A DNA stretch of 64,000 nt from a bacterium (GTDB taxonomy: Bacteria; Chloroflexota; Dormibacteria; Dormibacterales; Dormibacteraceae), in NCBI GenBank assembly GCA_004299235.1, contig SCQL01000033.1:84846-148845 (forward strand), written 5' to 3'. Position numbers and translations under genes: made by a program. The notes below the pieces were generated by a model. The model made no database searches, was not told where the DNA came from, and saw nothing but the letters and a program-made list of their open reading frames with translations. Positions 44,091-50,688 of the stretch are shown piece by piece (the stretch's first letter is position 1; each line of letters starts with the position of its first letter).

Positions 44091-44401
44091 GAGGTCGCGG
44101 GAAGACGGAAGGTCGGGATGATGCTGTCGCGGCTCTCGACCCGGACCTCGACGATCAACTCTTTGAGCAGCGCCTTGCGCTGACCCGGCGTGCCGTTGAG
44201 CATCGCGTCCCGGACCGCTTGTTCCGCGCTGCGCACGGCTTCCTGGGTTGGCACATCAACGGCGGTTGTGGAATCGCGCAACTCTGCGAGCTTCGCGCGA
44301 AGCTGAATCAAGCGACGCTCAAGCGCGTCGACTCGACTGCCGAACCGCGACTCGGATAGCCGGCCGTTCTCGAAGGCGCTGTAGTAGCGCTCGACAGCTG
44401 C

Positions 44402-44406
44402 TGAGT
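44402..44406. repeat. Target-site duplication TGAGT, left of IS21
   Basis: TGAGT directly abuts the IS21 left tip at 44407 and is repeated at 46843-46847. IS21-family elements make 4-8 bp duplications. Confidence 0.9.
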
Positions 44407-44505
44407 TGCGCGTGGCCATGTGAAAGTACCCATCCGTGGCCGGTCGAAGTCCCCACCCTCGACTGTCTGATTTAGCCACCGGGTGCGTCCCCCGGGCCGG
44501 GCAAA

Positions 44506-46014
44506 GTGGAGATGTCTCAATCCCACCAGCCCACCCGGAGGACCCACCTATTGAAGACGACGAGGGAGCATTTGAACATCATCGATGCGTTTCATGATCT
44601 GGGGAGCTACCGAGCGGCGGCGCGCTTGTGCGGTACGACGCACAAGACTGTGAGGAAGGTTGTCGAGCGGCACGAGGCAGGCGGCCCTTGGGCGCGGAGG
44701 CCGCGGCTGACGTCGAGGAACACCGACAAGGTGATGTCGGTCATCCGAGAGCGGGTGCGCACGACCGACGGCCGCATCTCCGCCAAACGATTACTTCCGG
44801 CGGCGCGCGCCGCTGGCTACAAGGGCTCCGCCCGCAATCTTCGTCGCGCGGTCGCCAAGGTCAAGGCGGAGTGGCGGCGGGAGCGACGAATCTATCGACC
44901 TTGGGTGCCGAGCCCGGGCCAGCACCTGGTCGTGGACTGGACCAAGATCGCGGTCGGCCTGCACATGTTCTGCGCCGTGTCCGCGTGGTCGCGATACCGC
45001 TTCGTGCGCTTCGCCAGCGACGAGACCAAGGAGACGACCCTGACCTTGATGGCGGAATGCTTTGAGGAACTGGGAGCGGTGCCGGCGGTCGTGCTCACCG
45101 ACCGCATGGCCTGTCTCAAGAATGGGGTCGTCGCCAACGTCGTGGTGCCTCACCCCGACTACGTCCGCTTCGCCGCGCACTACGGTTTCCGGCCGGACTT
45201 CTGCGAAGCCCAAGACCCGGAATCGAAGGGCGTCGTCGAGAACCTGTGCGGGTATGCGCAACGCGATCTGGTCGTGCCCGCGGACAACTTCGGCGGCGAC
45301 GTCGCGAGCGGCAATCGCCAAGCCAAGCTCTGGGGTCTCGAGGTGAACGACCGCGTCCACAGCGAGACGCAGGCGACTCCGGACGTGCGACTGGTGGAGG
45401 AGCGAGCGCTGATGCGACCGCTGCCGTCTCTGCGACCGGCGCTCTGTCGTGGCCAGCTGCGCAAGGTCGACCGCATGCAAACGATTCGCTTCGGCGCGGC
45501 CCGCTACTCGTTGCCGACCGCCTGGGTGGGCAAGCAGATCGAGGTCACCGTGCAGGACCACGAGGTGCTGCTCGCGTACGACGGAAACGAGATCGAAAGG
45601 CATCTGCTCATGGCGCCCGGTGAGGTCTCTATTAAGGATGAGCACTACCAGGGCAAGTCGAGGATGCCGGCACGGGCTATCCGCGTTCGGACCGGGACCG
45701 AGCGTGCGTTCATCGCGCTCGGACCTCCCGCCGAAGCCTTCCTGCGTGCAGCGGCGGCGGTCGGCACATCGCGACTGGCAGCCGAGCTCGCGGACATCGT
45801 GACCCTGGAGATGAGCTGGAGTCGTGAGCAGCTGCTGGCGGCGCTGGAGCGGGCGACTCGCTTCCGTCGCTTCAAGGCAGCTGACATTCGCTCCATCCTC
45901 GAGGCTGGTCCATCGGCTCCCAACCCGGTGCCCGCTGGCGACGCGCTGAAATTAGCGCTGCCGGAGGTTCCGGTCAGACCGCTGAGCGCCTACTCCCTGG
46001 AGGCGATTCGATGA
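44506..46014 (+). CDS. istA: IS21-family transposase IstA
   Basis: 502 residues from a GTG (an ATG two codons later is equally good). The HTH is SYRAAARLCGTTHKTVRKVV. The rve core shows GQHLVVDWTKIAVG, AVVLTDRMACLKNG and DPESKGVVENLCGYAQRDL, an intact DDE triad. A C-terminal Mu-type domain follows. The gene overlaps istB by 4 nt (ATGA). It cuts and joins the IS ends with IstB help. Confidence 0.93.
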   Translation: MEMSQSHQPTRRTHLLKTTREHLNIIDAFHDLGSYRAAARLCGTTHKTVRKVVERHEAGGPWARRPRLTSRNTDKVMSVIRERVRTTDGRISAKRLLPAARAAGYKGSARNLRRAVAKVKAEWRRERRIYRPWVPSPGQHLVVDWTKIAVGLHMFCAVSAWSRYRFVRFASDETKETTLTLMAECFEELGAVPAVVLTDRMACLKNGVVANVVVPHPDYVRFAAHYGFRPDFCEAQDPESKGVVENLCGYAQRDLVVPADNFGGDVASGNRQAKLWGLEVNDRVHSETQATPDVRLVEERALMRPLPSLRPALCRGQLRKVDRMQTIRFGAARYSLPTAWVGKQIEVTVQDHEVLLAYDGNEIERHLLMAPGEVSIKDEHYQGKSRMPARAIRVRTGTERAFIALGPPAEAFLRAAAAVGTSRLAAELADIVTLEMSWSREQLLAALERATRFRRFKAADIRSILEAGPSAPNPVPAGDALKLALPEVPVRPLSAYSLEAIR

Positions 46015-46784
46015 GCACGACCGCGCTACCACTCGCACCGGACCTGGTCGCCGGTCTGCGCCGCCTCAAACTCTCGACCGTCCGGGCCATCGCACCGGAC
46101 GTGTGCCAAACCGCCAAGACTCAGCGCTGGGCGCCGGACGAATTTCTGCGCACCCTCAACGAAGCGGAGATCTCGGCGCGCGATGAATCCAACTACCAGA
46201 ACCGATTGAAGATGGCCGGCTTCCCAGTCACCAAGACCCTCGATGACTTCAAGCTCCAGATCTCGTCAGTCCCCAAGGCAACCTTCGACTACCTCGCCTC
46301 ATTGGAATGGATCAGAGCCAAGGAGGACCTCATCCTTGTCGGTCCAGCGGGCACTGGCAAGTCGCATCTGCTTGTCGGTCTCGGTCACGCGGCCGTGCGT
46401 GCCGGCCTGCGCGTTCGTTTCTTCGTTGCCTCCGACCTCGTCGAGACGCTCTACCGCGGCCTCGCAGACAACTCGGTGGGCAAAGTCATCGATGGTCTGC
46501 TGCGCGCCGACCTGGTTCTCCTCGACGAGCTGGGCTTTGCACCACTTGACCTCACCGGCACCCAGCTCCTCTTCCGTTTCATCGCCGCCGCCTATGAGCG
46601 GCGTGCGCTTGGCATCGCCAGCCACTGGCCCTTCGACCAATGGGGACGTTTCCTTCCGGAGCCGACCACAGCCACCTCAATGATTGATCGCCTCCTCCAC
46701 CACAGCGTCGTGGTGGTCACCGAGGGCGAGTCCTACAGGCTCCGCGAAGCCCGTTCAAGAGGAGGTGAGCGCCACAAGAAGTGA
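46011..46784 (+). CDS. istB: IS21-family helper ATPase IstB
   Basis: 257 residues. Walker A is LVGPAGTGKSHLLVGLG and Walker B DLVLLDELGFAPLD. The N-terminal SNYQNRLKMAGFPVTKTLDD is the typical IstB helical domain. A DnaA/DnaC-like AAA+ protein, it regulates target choice and activates IstA. It ends 58 nt before the right IS tip. Confidence 0.93.
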   Translation: MSTTALPLAPDLVAGLRRLKLSTVRAIAPDVCQTAKTQRWAPDEFLRTLNEAEISARDESNYQNRLKMAGFPVTKTLDDFKLQISSVPKATFDYLASLEWIRAKEDLILVGPAGTGKSHLLVGLGHAAVRAGLRVRFFVASDLVETLYRGLADNSVGKVIDGLLRADLVLLDELGFAPLDLTGTQLLFRFIAAAYERRALGIASHWPFDQWGRFLPEPTTATSMIDRLLHHSVVVVTEGESYRLREARSRGGERHKK

Positions 46785-46842
46785 GCGCCGGGTGGGGACT
46801 TTCACCTGGCCAAAAGTGGGGACTTTGAGTTGGCCATTGACA

Positions 46843-46890
46843 TGAGTACCTGCCTGGATCGTCGAGCCGGCCAGAGATGCTAAGCGGCTT
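46843..46890 (-). pseudogene. Short continuation of the serine recombinase remnant right of IS21
   Basis: After removing IS21 and one TGAGT copy, the minus frame reads LSISGRLDDPGRY directly into SAAVERYYSAFENG. This fits the end of the recombinase domain and its linker. A TGA at 46891-46893 blocks further reading, so the recombinase was already truncated before or independently of the IS21 insertion. The first five bases are the second TGAGT copy. Confidence 0.6.
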
Positions 46891-47017
46891 TCAGGAAAAG
46901 GTGGCCGGCAAATGGATGCCGTATGTCGGTCGCGAGTTGACGACGAGCCCACAGTTCCGTGTCAAGGTTTCATCCGACAACTCGGTTCTAATCTGGGATG
47001 TTCGGCAGCCAACGTAA
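46877..47017 (+). CDS. Short hypothetical ORF between IS21 and the array
   Basis: 46 residues from an ATG, MLSGFQEKVAGKWMPYVG, later VKVSSDNSVLIWDVRQPT. The composition is protein-like and its third positions are less GC-rich than the surrounding chromosome. No family is recognised. It may be a fragment of a cassette gene truncated by rearrangement. The rest of 46785-47153 shows only the IS end and GC-rich spacer. Confidence 0.3.
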   Translation: MLSGFQEKVAGKWMPYVGRELTTSPQFRVKVSSDNSVLIWDVRQPT

Positions 47018-47153
47018 AGATCGCGCACTGCCCACGTTCAGGCCTAGACAATTAACCCGAGGGTGTCTGGCAAAGCCGCCGCCGATCCATCACCGCCCAC
47101 CGTCCGAATGCCGGGTGCACCTAGACTGATCGGCCGAGCGGTCACTGCCGGTT

Positions 47154-47179
47154 GGTTCGCGTTACGGAAACTACGGCCC
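47154..47179 (+). repeat. R1 array repeat
   Basis: Core GGTTCGCGTTACGGAA followed by ACTACGGCCC. The left flank ATCGGCCGAGCGGTCACTG (from about 47129) is shared with R3, so these two copies match over about 50 bp. Confidence 0.95.
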
Positions 47180-47219
47180 ATGCGTTACGTCGGTCGCAGG
47201 GCGGCGGGCGGATATCGGT

Positions 47220-47573
47220 TCAGGTCTGCGCCAAGGCAAACGCCAGCACAGCCAGGACAACGGCAATTGCTACGCCGAGAACTGCGGCGACCAAGGTATA
47301 TGTACCGACAGACATGCCGGCGATTCTGCGCCCAGAAGCAGCCACGCGCAGGAAGGGATAGAAGATCGCAGCGCTGGCTACTACGCCGAGCATCACCCCG
47401 CTTATGCCCAGAAGTACGCCGCGCTGACCGGCCCACTGCCTTACGGCGAACACCAGCCACCCGATTCCGGCAAGGACGGGGATATAGCTGAACCACAGCC
47501 AGCGGAGGGATCGCCGTATTGCGGCACTTCTCTCGGGATCCTCGCGAGCGCGTTCACCGTGGCCGCCGACCAT
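47220..47573 (-). CDS. Cassette A: membrane protein of unknown function
   Basis: 117 residues, starting MVGGHGERAREDPERSAAIR with AGGAAG upstream. Three TM helices are visible (FSYIPVLAGIGWLVFAV; GVLLGISGVMLGVVASAAIF; TLVAAVLGVAIAVVLAVLAF). The first 13 codons are homologous to a free-standing leader ORF upstream of cassette D, although the rest of the proteins differ. The stop lies 40 nt from R1. No family is recognised. Confidence 0.6.
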   Translation of the reverse strand: MVGGHGERAREDPERSAAIRRSLRWLWFSYIPVLAGIGWLVFAVRQWAGQRGVLLGISGVMLGVVASAAIFYPFLRVAASGRRIAGMSVGTYTLVAAVLGVAIAVVLAVLAFALAQT

Positions 47574-47618
47574 CTTCCTGCGACGCTAGGTTAAGCCGAT
47601 GGGGGCTGATCTCAATGT

Positions 47619-47644
47619 GGTTCGCATTACGGAAACTACGGCCC
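47619..47644 (+). repeat. R2 array repeat
   Basis: One difference from R1: core reads GGTTCGCATTACGGAA (V-R-I-T-E in the conserved frame). The left flank, over about 80-90 nt, resembles that of R5. Confidence 0.95.
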
Positions 47645-47671
47645 GCGCTCTGACAGTGTGCCGCGCTGAGA

Positions 47672-48865
47672 TTAGTGGCTGACTTGGACGCCTGCGTGAA
47701 ATGTGAACACTGCAATCATCACGACGACCGTGATCACGATCGCGATGCCGACTCCTAACACTCCCGCATTAACCGTGAGTTTGCTTACAGAGCCGGGGTA
47801 GCGCCGAGCTAGTTCGTCAGCCGGCGCCGTCTCCCAGCTGCCCTGCAGCGGGACGTTCAATTCGTGCCCAAGCGCGGCGACGTCAAAAGCCCGACTGACC
47901 CGGAGTAAGACCCGGTCGTCGCGATCCAGGAGCAGCGCCATTGGGATTGGGACCGAAGCGGATGTTTTGCTGCTGACCTGGACTATGCGATGGACAGCAG
48001 CGCGATCGCAACTCTTGCCGCCGAGGCCAGTCAACGTCACTACGTGGGGGCCGACAAGGATCCGGCTTGTCTTGTAGAAAGCGAACAGCAGGACGGGTAC
48101 GCCAATCCCGAATAAAACGATCAGGATCGCGTCGGCTCCAATGGCCGCCCATCCGTGCCCGCGTATCGCTTTGCTCGCGTCAATGGCGGCTTTGACGAGA
48201 AGTCCAACCACGAACACGCCCACAAGCACCCAGGAGGTCCGCACCCTCCGGCGGCTCGGAAGCAGTACGAGGGTTTGGGAATCGCTCTCCGAGGCGGCTG
48301 GTCCAACAAATTGAGGTATTGGAGGCCCTGCCGCGCTTCGGGGCCCGATCAATGCCAGCTTCTTCAGACGCCGAAGGCTCCAGATGCCCGTGCTCAGCCC
48401 CGCTGCCCCGAATGCCGTTATCAGGCCGAACAGAAAGATGCCGGACGGGGTGCTCGATAGCTCGGAGGCAGGGTCATCGACGGTCGGGAACTCGTCGCCG
48501 TGAATGATGAGCAACCGCGCTTTGCCCTGCCAATATCGCACCGATACCTGATCGCTTGCGTGAACGCCGTCGCGGGCAAGGTCAATGTTGCTGACTGCGA
48601 TGGCTTCAGTAGCGCGCGCCGTCCGGACGGTGATCGAGCCGCTAGTGCCGCTGCTGCTCGTCCCATAGTTAGCGTCCGTAACGGTGCCTGGCAGAGTCCG
48701 ATAGCAAGAGGGGCTCTGTTGCTCGCACTCAGTCGCGGCCTGGTACTGCGATATGTCGCTCCGCGCTTGGAACCAGATGATCGTCAGGCCGAAAAGAAAG
48801 ACCAGACCGACACCGATCGCGAGGACTCCGAACACGATTCGAGCCCACGCCCAGATCCGAACCAT
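47672..48865 (-). CDS. Cassette B: large membrane protein with DUF3592/PH-like features
   Basis: 397 residues. TM1 is WARIVFGVLAIGVGLVFLFG, followed by an extracytoplasmic beta-rich region with two Cys (TECEQQSPSCYRTLPG) reminiscent of DUF3592-type proteins. Further TM helices lie at FLFGLITAFGAAGLSTG, VLVGVFVVGLLVKAAI and ILIVLFGIGVPVLLFAF. A cytoplasmic PH-like segment (ILVGPHVVTLTGLGGKSC) precedes a final TM. Function is unknown. The stop lies 27 nt from R2, and the start is 189 nt from R3. Confidence 0.6.
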   Translation of the reverse strand: MVRIWAWARIVFGVLAIGVGLVFLFGLTIIWFQARSDISQYQAATECEQQSPSCYRTLPGTVTDANYGTSSSGTSGSITVRTARATEAIAVSNIDLARDGVHASDQVSVRYWQGKARLLIIHGDEFPTVDDPASELSSTPSGIFLFGLITAFGAAGLSTGIWSLRRLKKLALIGPRSAAGPPIPQFVGPAASESDSQTLVLLPSRRRVRTSWVLVGVFVVGLLVKAAIDASKAIRGHGWAAIGADAILIVLFGIGVPVLLFAFYKTSRILVGPHVVTLTGLGGKSCDRAAVHRIVQVSSKTSASVPIPMALLLDRDDRVLLRVSRAFDVAALGHELNVPLQGSWETAPADELARRYPGSVSKLTVNAGVLGVGIAIVITVVVMIAVFTFHAGVQVSH

Positions 48866-49054
48866 GGCGCCGAGATTCTATGTCTCGCCGGCGAAGTTCA
48901 GGTCCATCACGGCATGATTTCCAGTCTCGGAGACCTTCTTGAGAATTGAGTTGCCCGAAGGCTCCGAAGCTTCCTTATGAGCTGCAGCTTGCGTGTCGTA
49001 GGTGTCGGGTGTCGGGAGCACAGAGGCCAATCGGCCGAGCGGTCACTGTCGGTT

Positions 49055-49080
49055 GATTCGCGTTACGGAAACTACGGCCC
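49055..49080 (+). repeat. R3 array repeat
   Basis: One difference from R1 (GATTCGCG instead of GGTTCGCG). The left flank from about 49030 is shared with R1. The minus-strand stop codon TAG of cassette C gene 1 lies inside this repeat (49072-49074). Confidence 0.95.
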
Positions 49081-49308
49081 CTTCAGCGCGGCCCCGCTGA
49101 GCAGAACAGCGACGAATGCGGCGACCGCCAGTAGCAACCCGACCAAGACGAACGGTATCCGCCACCGTACTTCCGTTTCGAGAAACCCGCGCGTTGTCCG
49201 ACCCGCAGCGAATCTGGCTCGCCACAGGCGGTAACGGGCGAAGACCAGCGCCAGCGGTGCGGTCAGAAGGAGCGCACCGACGATGAGGAGTTGGAGCCAG
49301 AACGGCAT
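49072..49308 (-). CDS. Cassette C gene 1: small two-TM membrane protein
   Basis: 78 residues, MPFWLQLLIVGALLLTAPLA and PFVLVGLLLAVAAFVAVLLS as TM helices with a basic loop between (RYRLWRARFAAGRTTRG). Its stop codon is provided by R3, so the insertion of the repeat fixes the C-terminus. Function unknown. Confidence 0.5.
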   Translation of the reverse strand: MPFWLQLLIVGALLLTAPLALVFARYRLWRARFAAGRTTRGFLETEVRWRIPFVLVGLLLAVAAFVAVLLSGAALKGP

Positions 49309-49444
49309 GCCGGCCGATGGTACTCGCCGGTGTGCGAATTAGTTCAATGCAGGGCATTGGGTTCGACCGCGCCTCTTATAGTCCGCACGACAATGGGATA
49401 TCCCCTGCCACTCTTCGTGTCGCGAACGCTGGCGAAACAACCTA

Positions 49445-49945
49445 TTGCTCCCAGACGGGGTCCCTTTCCGGCTAGTCGTCCAGGCTGTATTTAGTGGAGT
49501 GGACTGCTCGATCTATGCGATCGGGTCGTTGGTATTGATCGGCTTTGGTTTGGCCGTTGCAGCACATGCCCTGCCGAGCGGCTCTAGATCCAGCGATGTA
49601 CCCGGTGGTCTGGCGATCTTCGGGTTCGGATTGCTCTGTGGATTGCTCCCGTCTTTCAGGGTCTGGCAGGTGGCACGCGCACTTCGCGAAGGCGATGCCC
49701 ATCTGGCTGACGTTCTCGAGGCGGAGGTCGGCACGGCCAGGATCTACGGAACTCCCTGGGGGGAGCCTATGGGCACGCGAACGCGTCCAATCGCTGCCAC
49801 CGGTACCTACCGGCTGACCGATACGGGTGAGAACGGTCGGTACTACATGCAGCAATGGTGGGCGACAAGGCTGCAGCCGGGTGCTCGGATTTGGGTTCTC
49901 CGGCGTCTCGGCCGGGACGTCCTTTACGCTCCGGTGAACGACTAG
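49445..49945 (+). CDS. Cassette C gene 2: membrane protein of unknown function
   Basis: 166 residues from a TTG; the true start is uncertain. Two TM helices (AIGSLVLIGFGLAVAAHAL; GLAIFGFGLLCGLLPSF) precede a soluble domain with EAEVGTARIYGTPWGEPMG and YYMQQWWATRLQPGARIWVL. This is the only rightward gene in the interior of the array. R4 begins 43 nt after its stop. The 49309-49444 spacer shows nothing else. Confidence 0.5.
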   Translation: MLPDGVPFRLVVQAVFSGVDCSIYAIGSLVLIGFGLAVAAHALPSGSRSSDVPGGLAIFGFGLLCGLLPSFRVWQVARALREGDAHLADVLEAEVGTARIYGTPWGEPMGTRTRPIAATGTYRLTDTGENGRYYMQQWWATRLQPGARIWVLRRLGRDVLYAPVND

Positions 49946-49988
49946 GGTCGGTTGAGTGTGATCCTTCGACCTACGACCGTGATGCTTT

Positions 49989-50014
49989 GGTTCGCGTTAC
50001 GGAAACTACCGCCC
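49989..50014 (+). repeat. R4 array repeat
   Basis: One difference from R1, a synonymous change in the conserved frame (ACG to ACC). It forms an inverted pair with R4' at 50033. Confidence 0.95.
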
Positions 50015-50032
50015 ACACCAATTCGATGGGCT

Positions 50033-50048
50033 TTCCATAACGCGAACC
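50033..50048 (-). repeat. R4': inverted partial repeat
   Basis: Minus strand reads GGTTCGCGTTATGGAA, 15 of 16 core bases identical to R1. With R4 it forms a dyad with a loop of about 18 nt, capable of a long hairpin in single-stranded DNA. Confidence 0.85.
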
Positions 50049-50058
50049 GAAGGCACGT

Positions 50059-50508
50059 CTACAAGCTGCGATCGTTGCGGTCGCGTTTCTTATGCCTAGC
50101 GAACCAAGCCTCGAACCACTTGTGGTACAGCTCCCATGCGCGATGGAACTGCTGGGGATCAACCACCCACGCAACCGCGGCGGCGCGGCTCGGCGGCCGG
50201 GTTCTCCATTTGTCCAACGTGTCGAGAAAACGGGTGATGTGGCCACGTCGTACAGAGTTGATCTCCTTGAACAGCTTCTCCCCGGCCTCAGTCAGCGAGT
50301 AGCGATCCGGCGAACCGATCACAAGCCCGGCACCTACGAGCTGGCCTACGGCAGAACTGAACTCATCGACAGTCGGGATTGCGTGATTGTTCGAATCCGC
50401 TGCGGCGATGACCTTGTCCAACGGTGCTCCGCCGGTGCCGGCAGCGTCGCCTATCGAAAGGAAGATCCAGGCTTCGGCGCCGGTCCAGCCTCGCTCGTCT
50501 GATCCCAT
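50059..50508 (-). CDS. Cassette D: winged-helix-like hypothetical protein
   Basis: 149 residues. EAWIFLSIGDAAGTGGAPL and AAADSNNHAIPTVDEFSSAV followed by LVGAGLVIGSPDRYSLTEAG resemble a winged-helix domain with a wing ending in the common D/S-R-Y-x-L-T-x-x-G pattern. A basic C-terminal tail (FARHKKRDRNDRSL) follows. The ATG at 50508 follows a leader ORF by 6 nt. The stop lies 44 nt from R4. Confidence 0.55.
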   Translation of the reverse strand: MGSDERGWTGAEAWIFLSIGDAAGTGGAPLDKVIAAADSNNHAIPTVDEFSSAVGQLVGAGLVIGSPDRYSLTEAGEKLFKEINSVRRGHITRFLDTLDKWRTRPPSRAAAVAWVVDPQQFHRAWELYHKWFEAWFARHKKRDRNDRSL

Positions 50509-50514
50509 TTGCCT

Positions 50515-50565
50515 CTAGGGAGCTGGGTCCTCGCGAGCGCGATTACTATCGTCGCCGACCATCAT
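50515..50565 (-). CDS. Leader ORF upstream of cassette D, homologous to the N-terminus of cassette A
   Basis: 16 codons, MMVGDDSNRAREDPAP, ending TAG 6 nt before the cassette D start. Cassette A begins MVGGHGERAREDP in frame with its product. The two DNAs align over about 60 nt including the upstream TAG-n-GTCGC block. A shared translation-initiation or promoter module is inferred. Confidence 0.4.
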   Translation of the reverse strand: MMVGDDSNRAREDPAP

Positions 50566-50613
50566 CCCGGCGACACTAACACAAATGGATCGGGCGACCG
50601 CAGACTTCGATTT

Positions 50614-50639
50614 GGTTCGCGTTACGGAAACGACAGCCC
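50614..50639 (+). repeat. R5 array repeat
   Basis: Core identical to R1. Two differences follow in the tail (ACGACAGCCC), both synonymous for T-T in the conserved frame. It is the last recognisable copy. Confidence 0.95.
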
Positions 50640-50688
50640 CTGCCGTCTAGAATCGCAGCGCCGTGAACACGAGACAAGCCCCATTTTC

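Larger units (their letters stand above)
44045..44406 (-). pseudogene. C-terminal fragment of a large serine recombinase (left of IS21)
   Basis: About 120 residues in the minus frame. SAAVERYYSAFENGRLSES begins the coiled-coil segment typical of large serine recombinases; ALERRLIQLRAKLAELRD follows. RKALLKELIVEVRVESRDS, PTFRLPATSVRVTEAMVGL then give the C-terminal part. The catalytic resolvase domain and recombinase domain are missing. IS21 cuts the frame at the TGAGT target duplication, and the reading continues for only 15 codons on the other side (46843-46890) before a TGA. The 3' end contains the 16-bp core found in the cassette array, and the IS481 end replaces the final residues. Confidence 0.8.
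44407..46842 (+). mobile_element. Intact IS21-family insertion sequence
   Basis: 2436 bp, flanked by TGAGT duplications. The tips are TG-n4-TGGCCA on both sides (TGCGCGTGGCCA left; TGTCAATGGCCA right, inverted). Each end carries two copies of a TGGCC-n-AAGT-CCCCAC block, giving imperfect inverted repeats of about 50 bp. The istA and istB genes are complete. It interrupts the serine recombinase remnant. Confidence 0.93.

Noticed and set aside
44060..44100. R0 as one attachment site of a simple attL/attR pair with R1
   Set aside because: R0 is in inverted orientation relative to R1-R5. Plain integration gives direct repeats, so an inversion or a different history would be needed.
47154..50639. 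CRISPR array
   Set aside because: The repeats are 26 bp but are spaced 465-1436 nt with genes between, and no cas genes are present.
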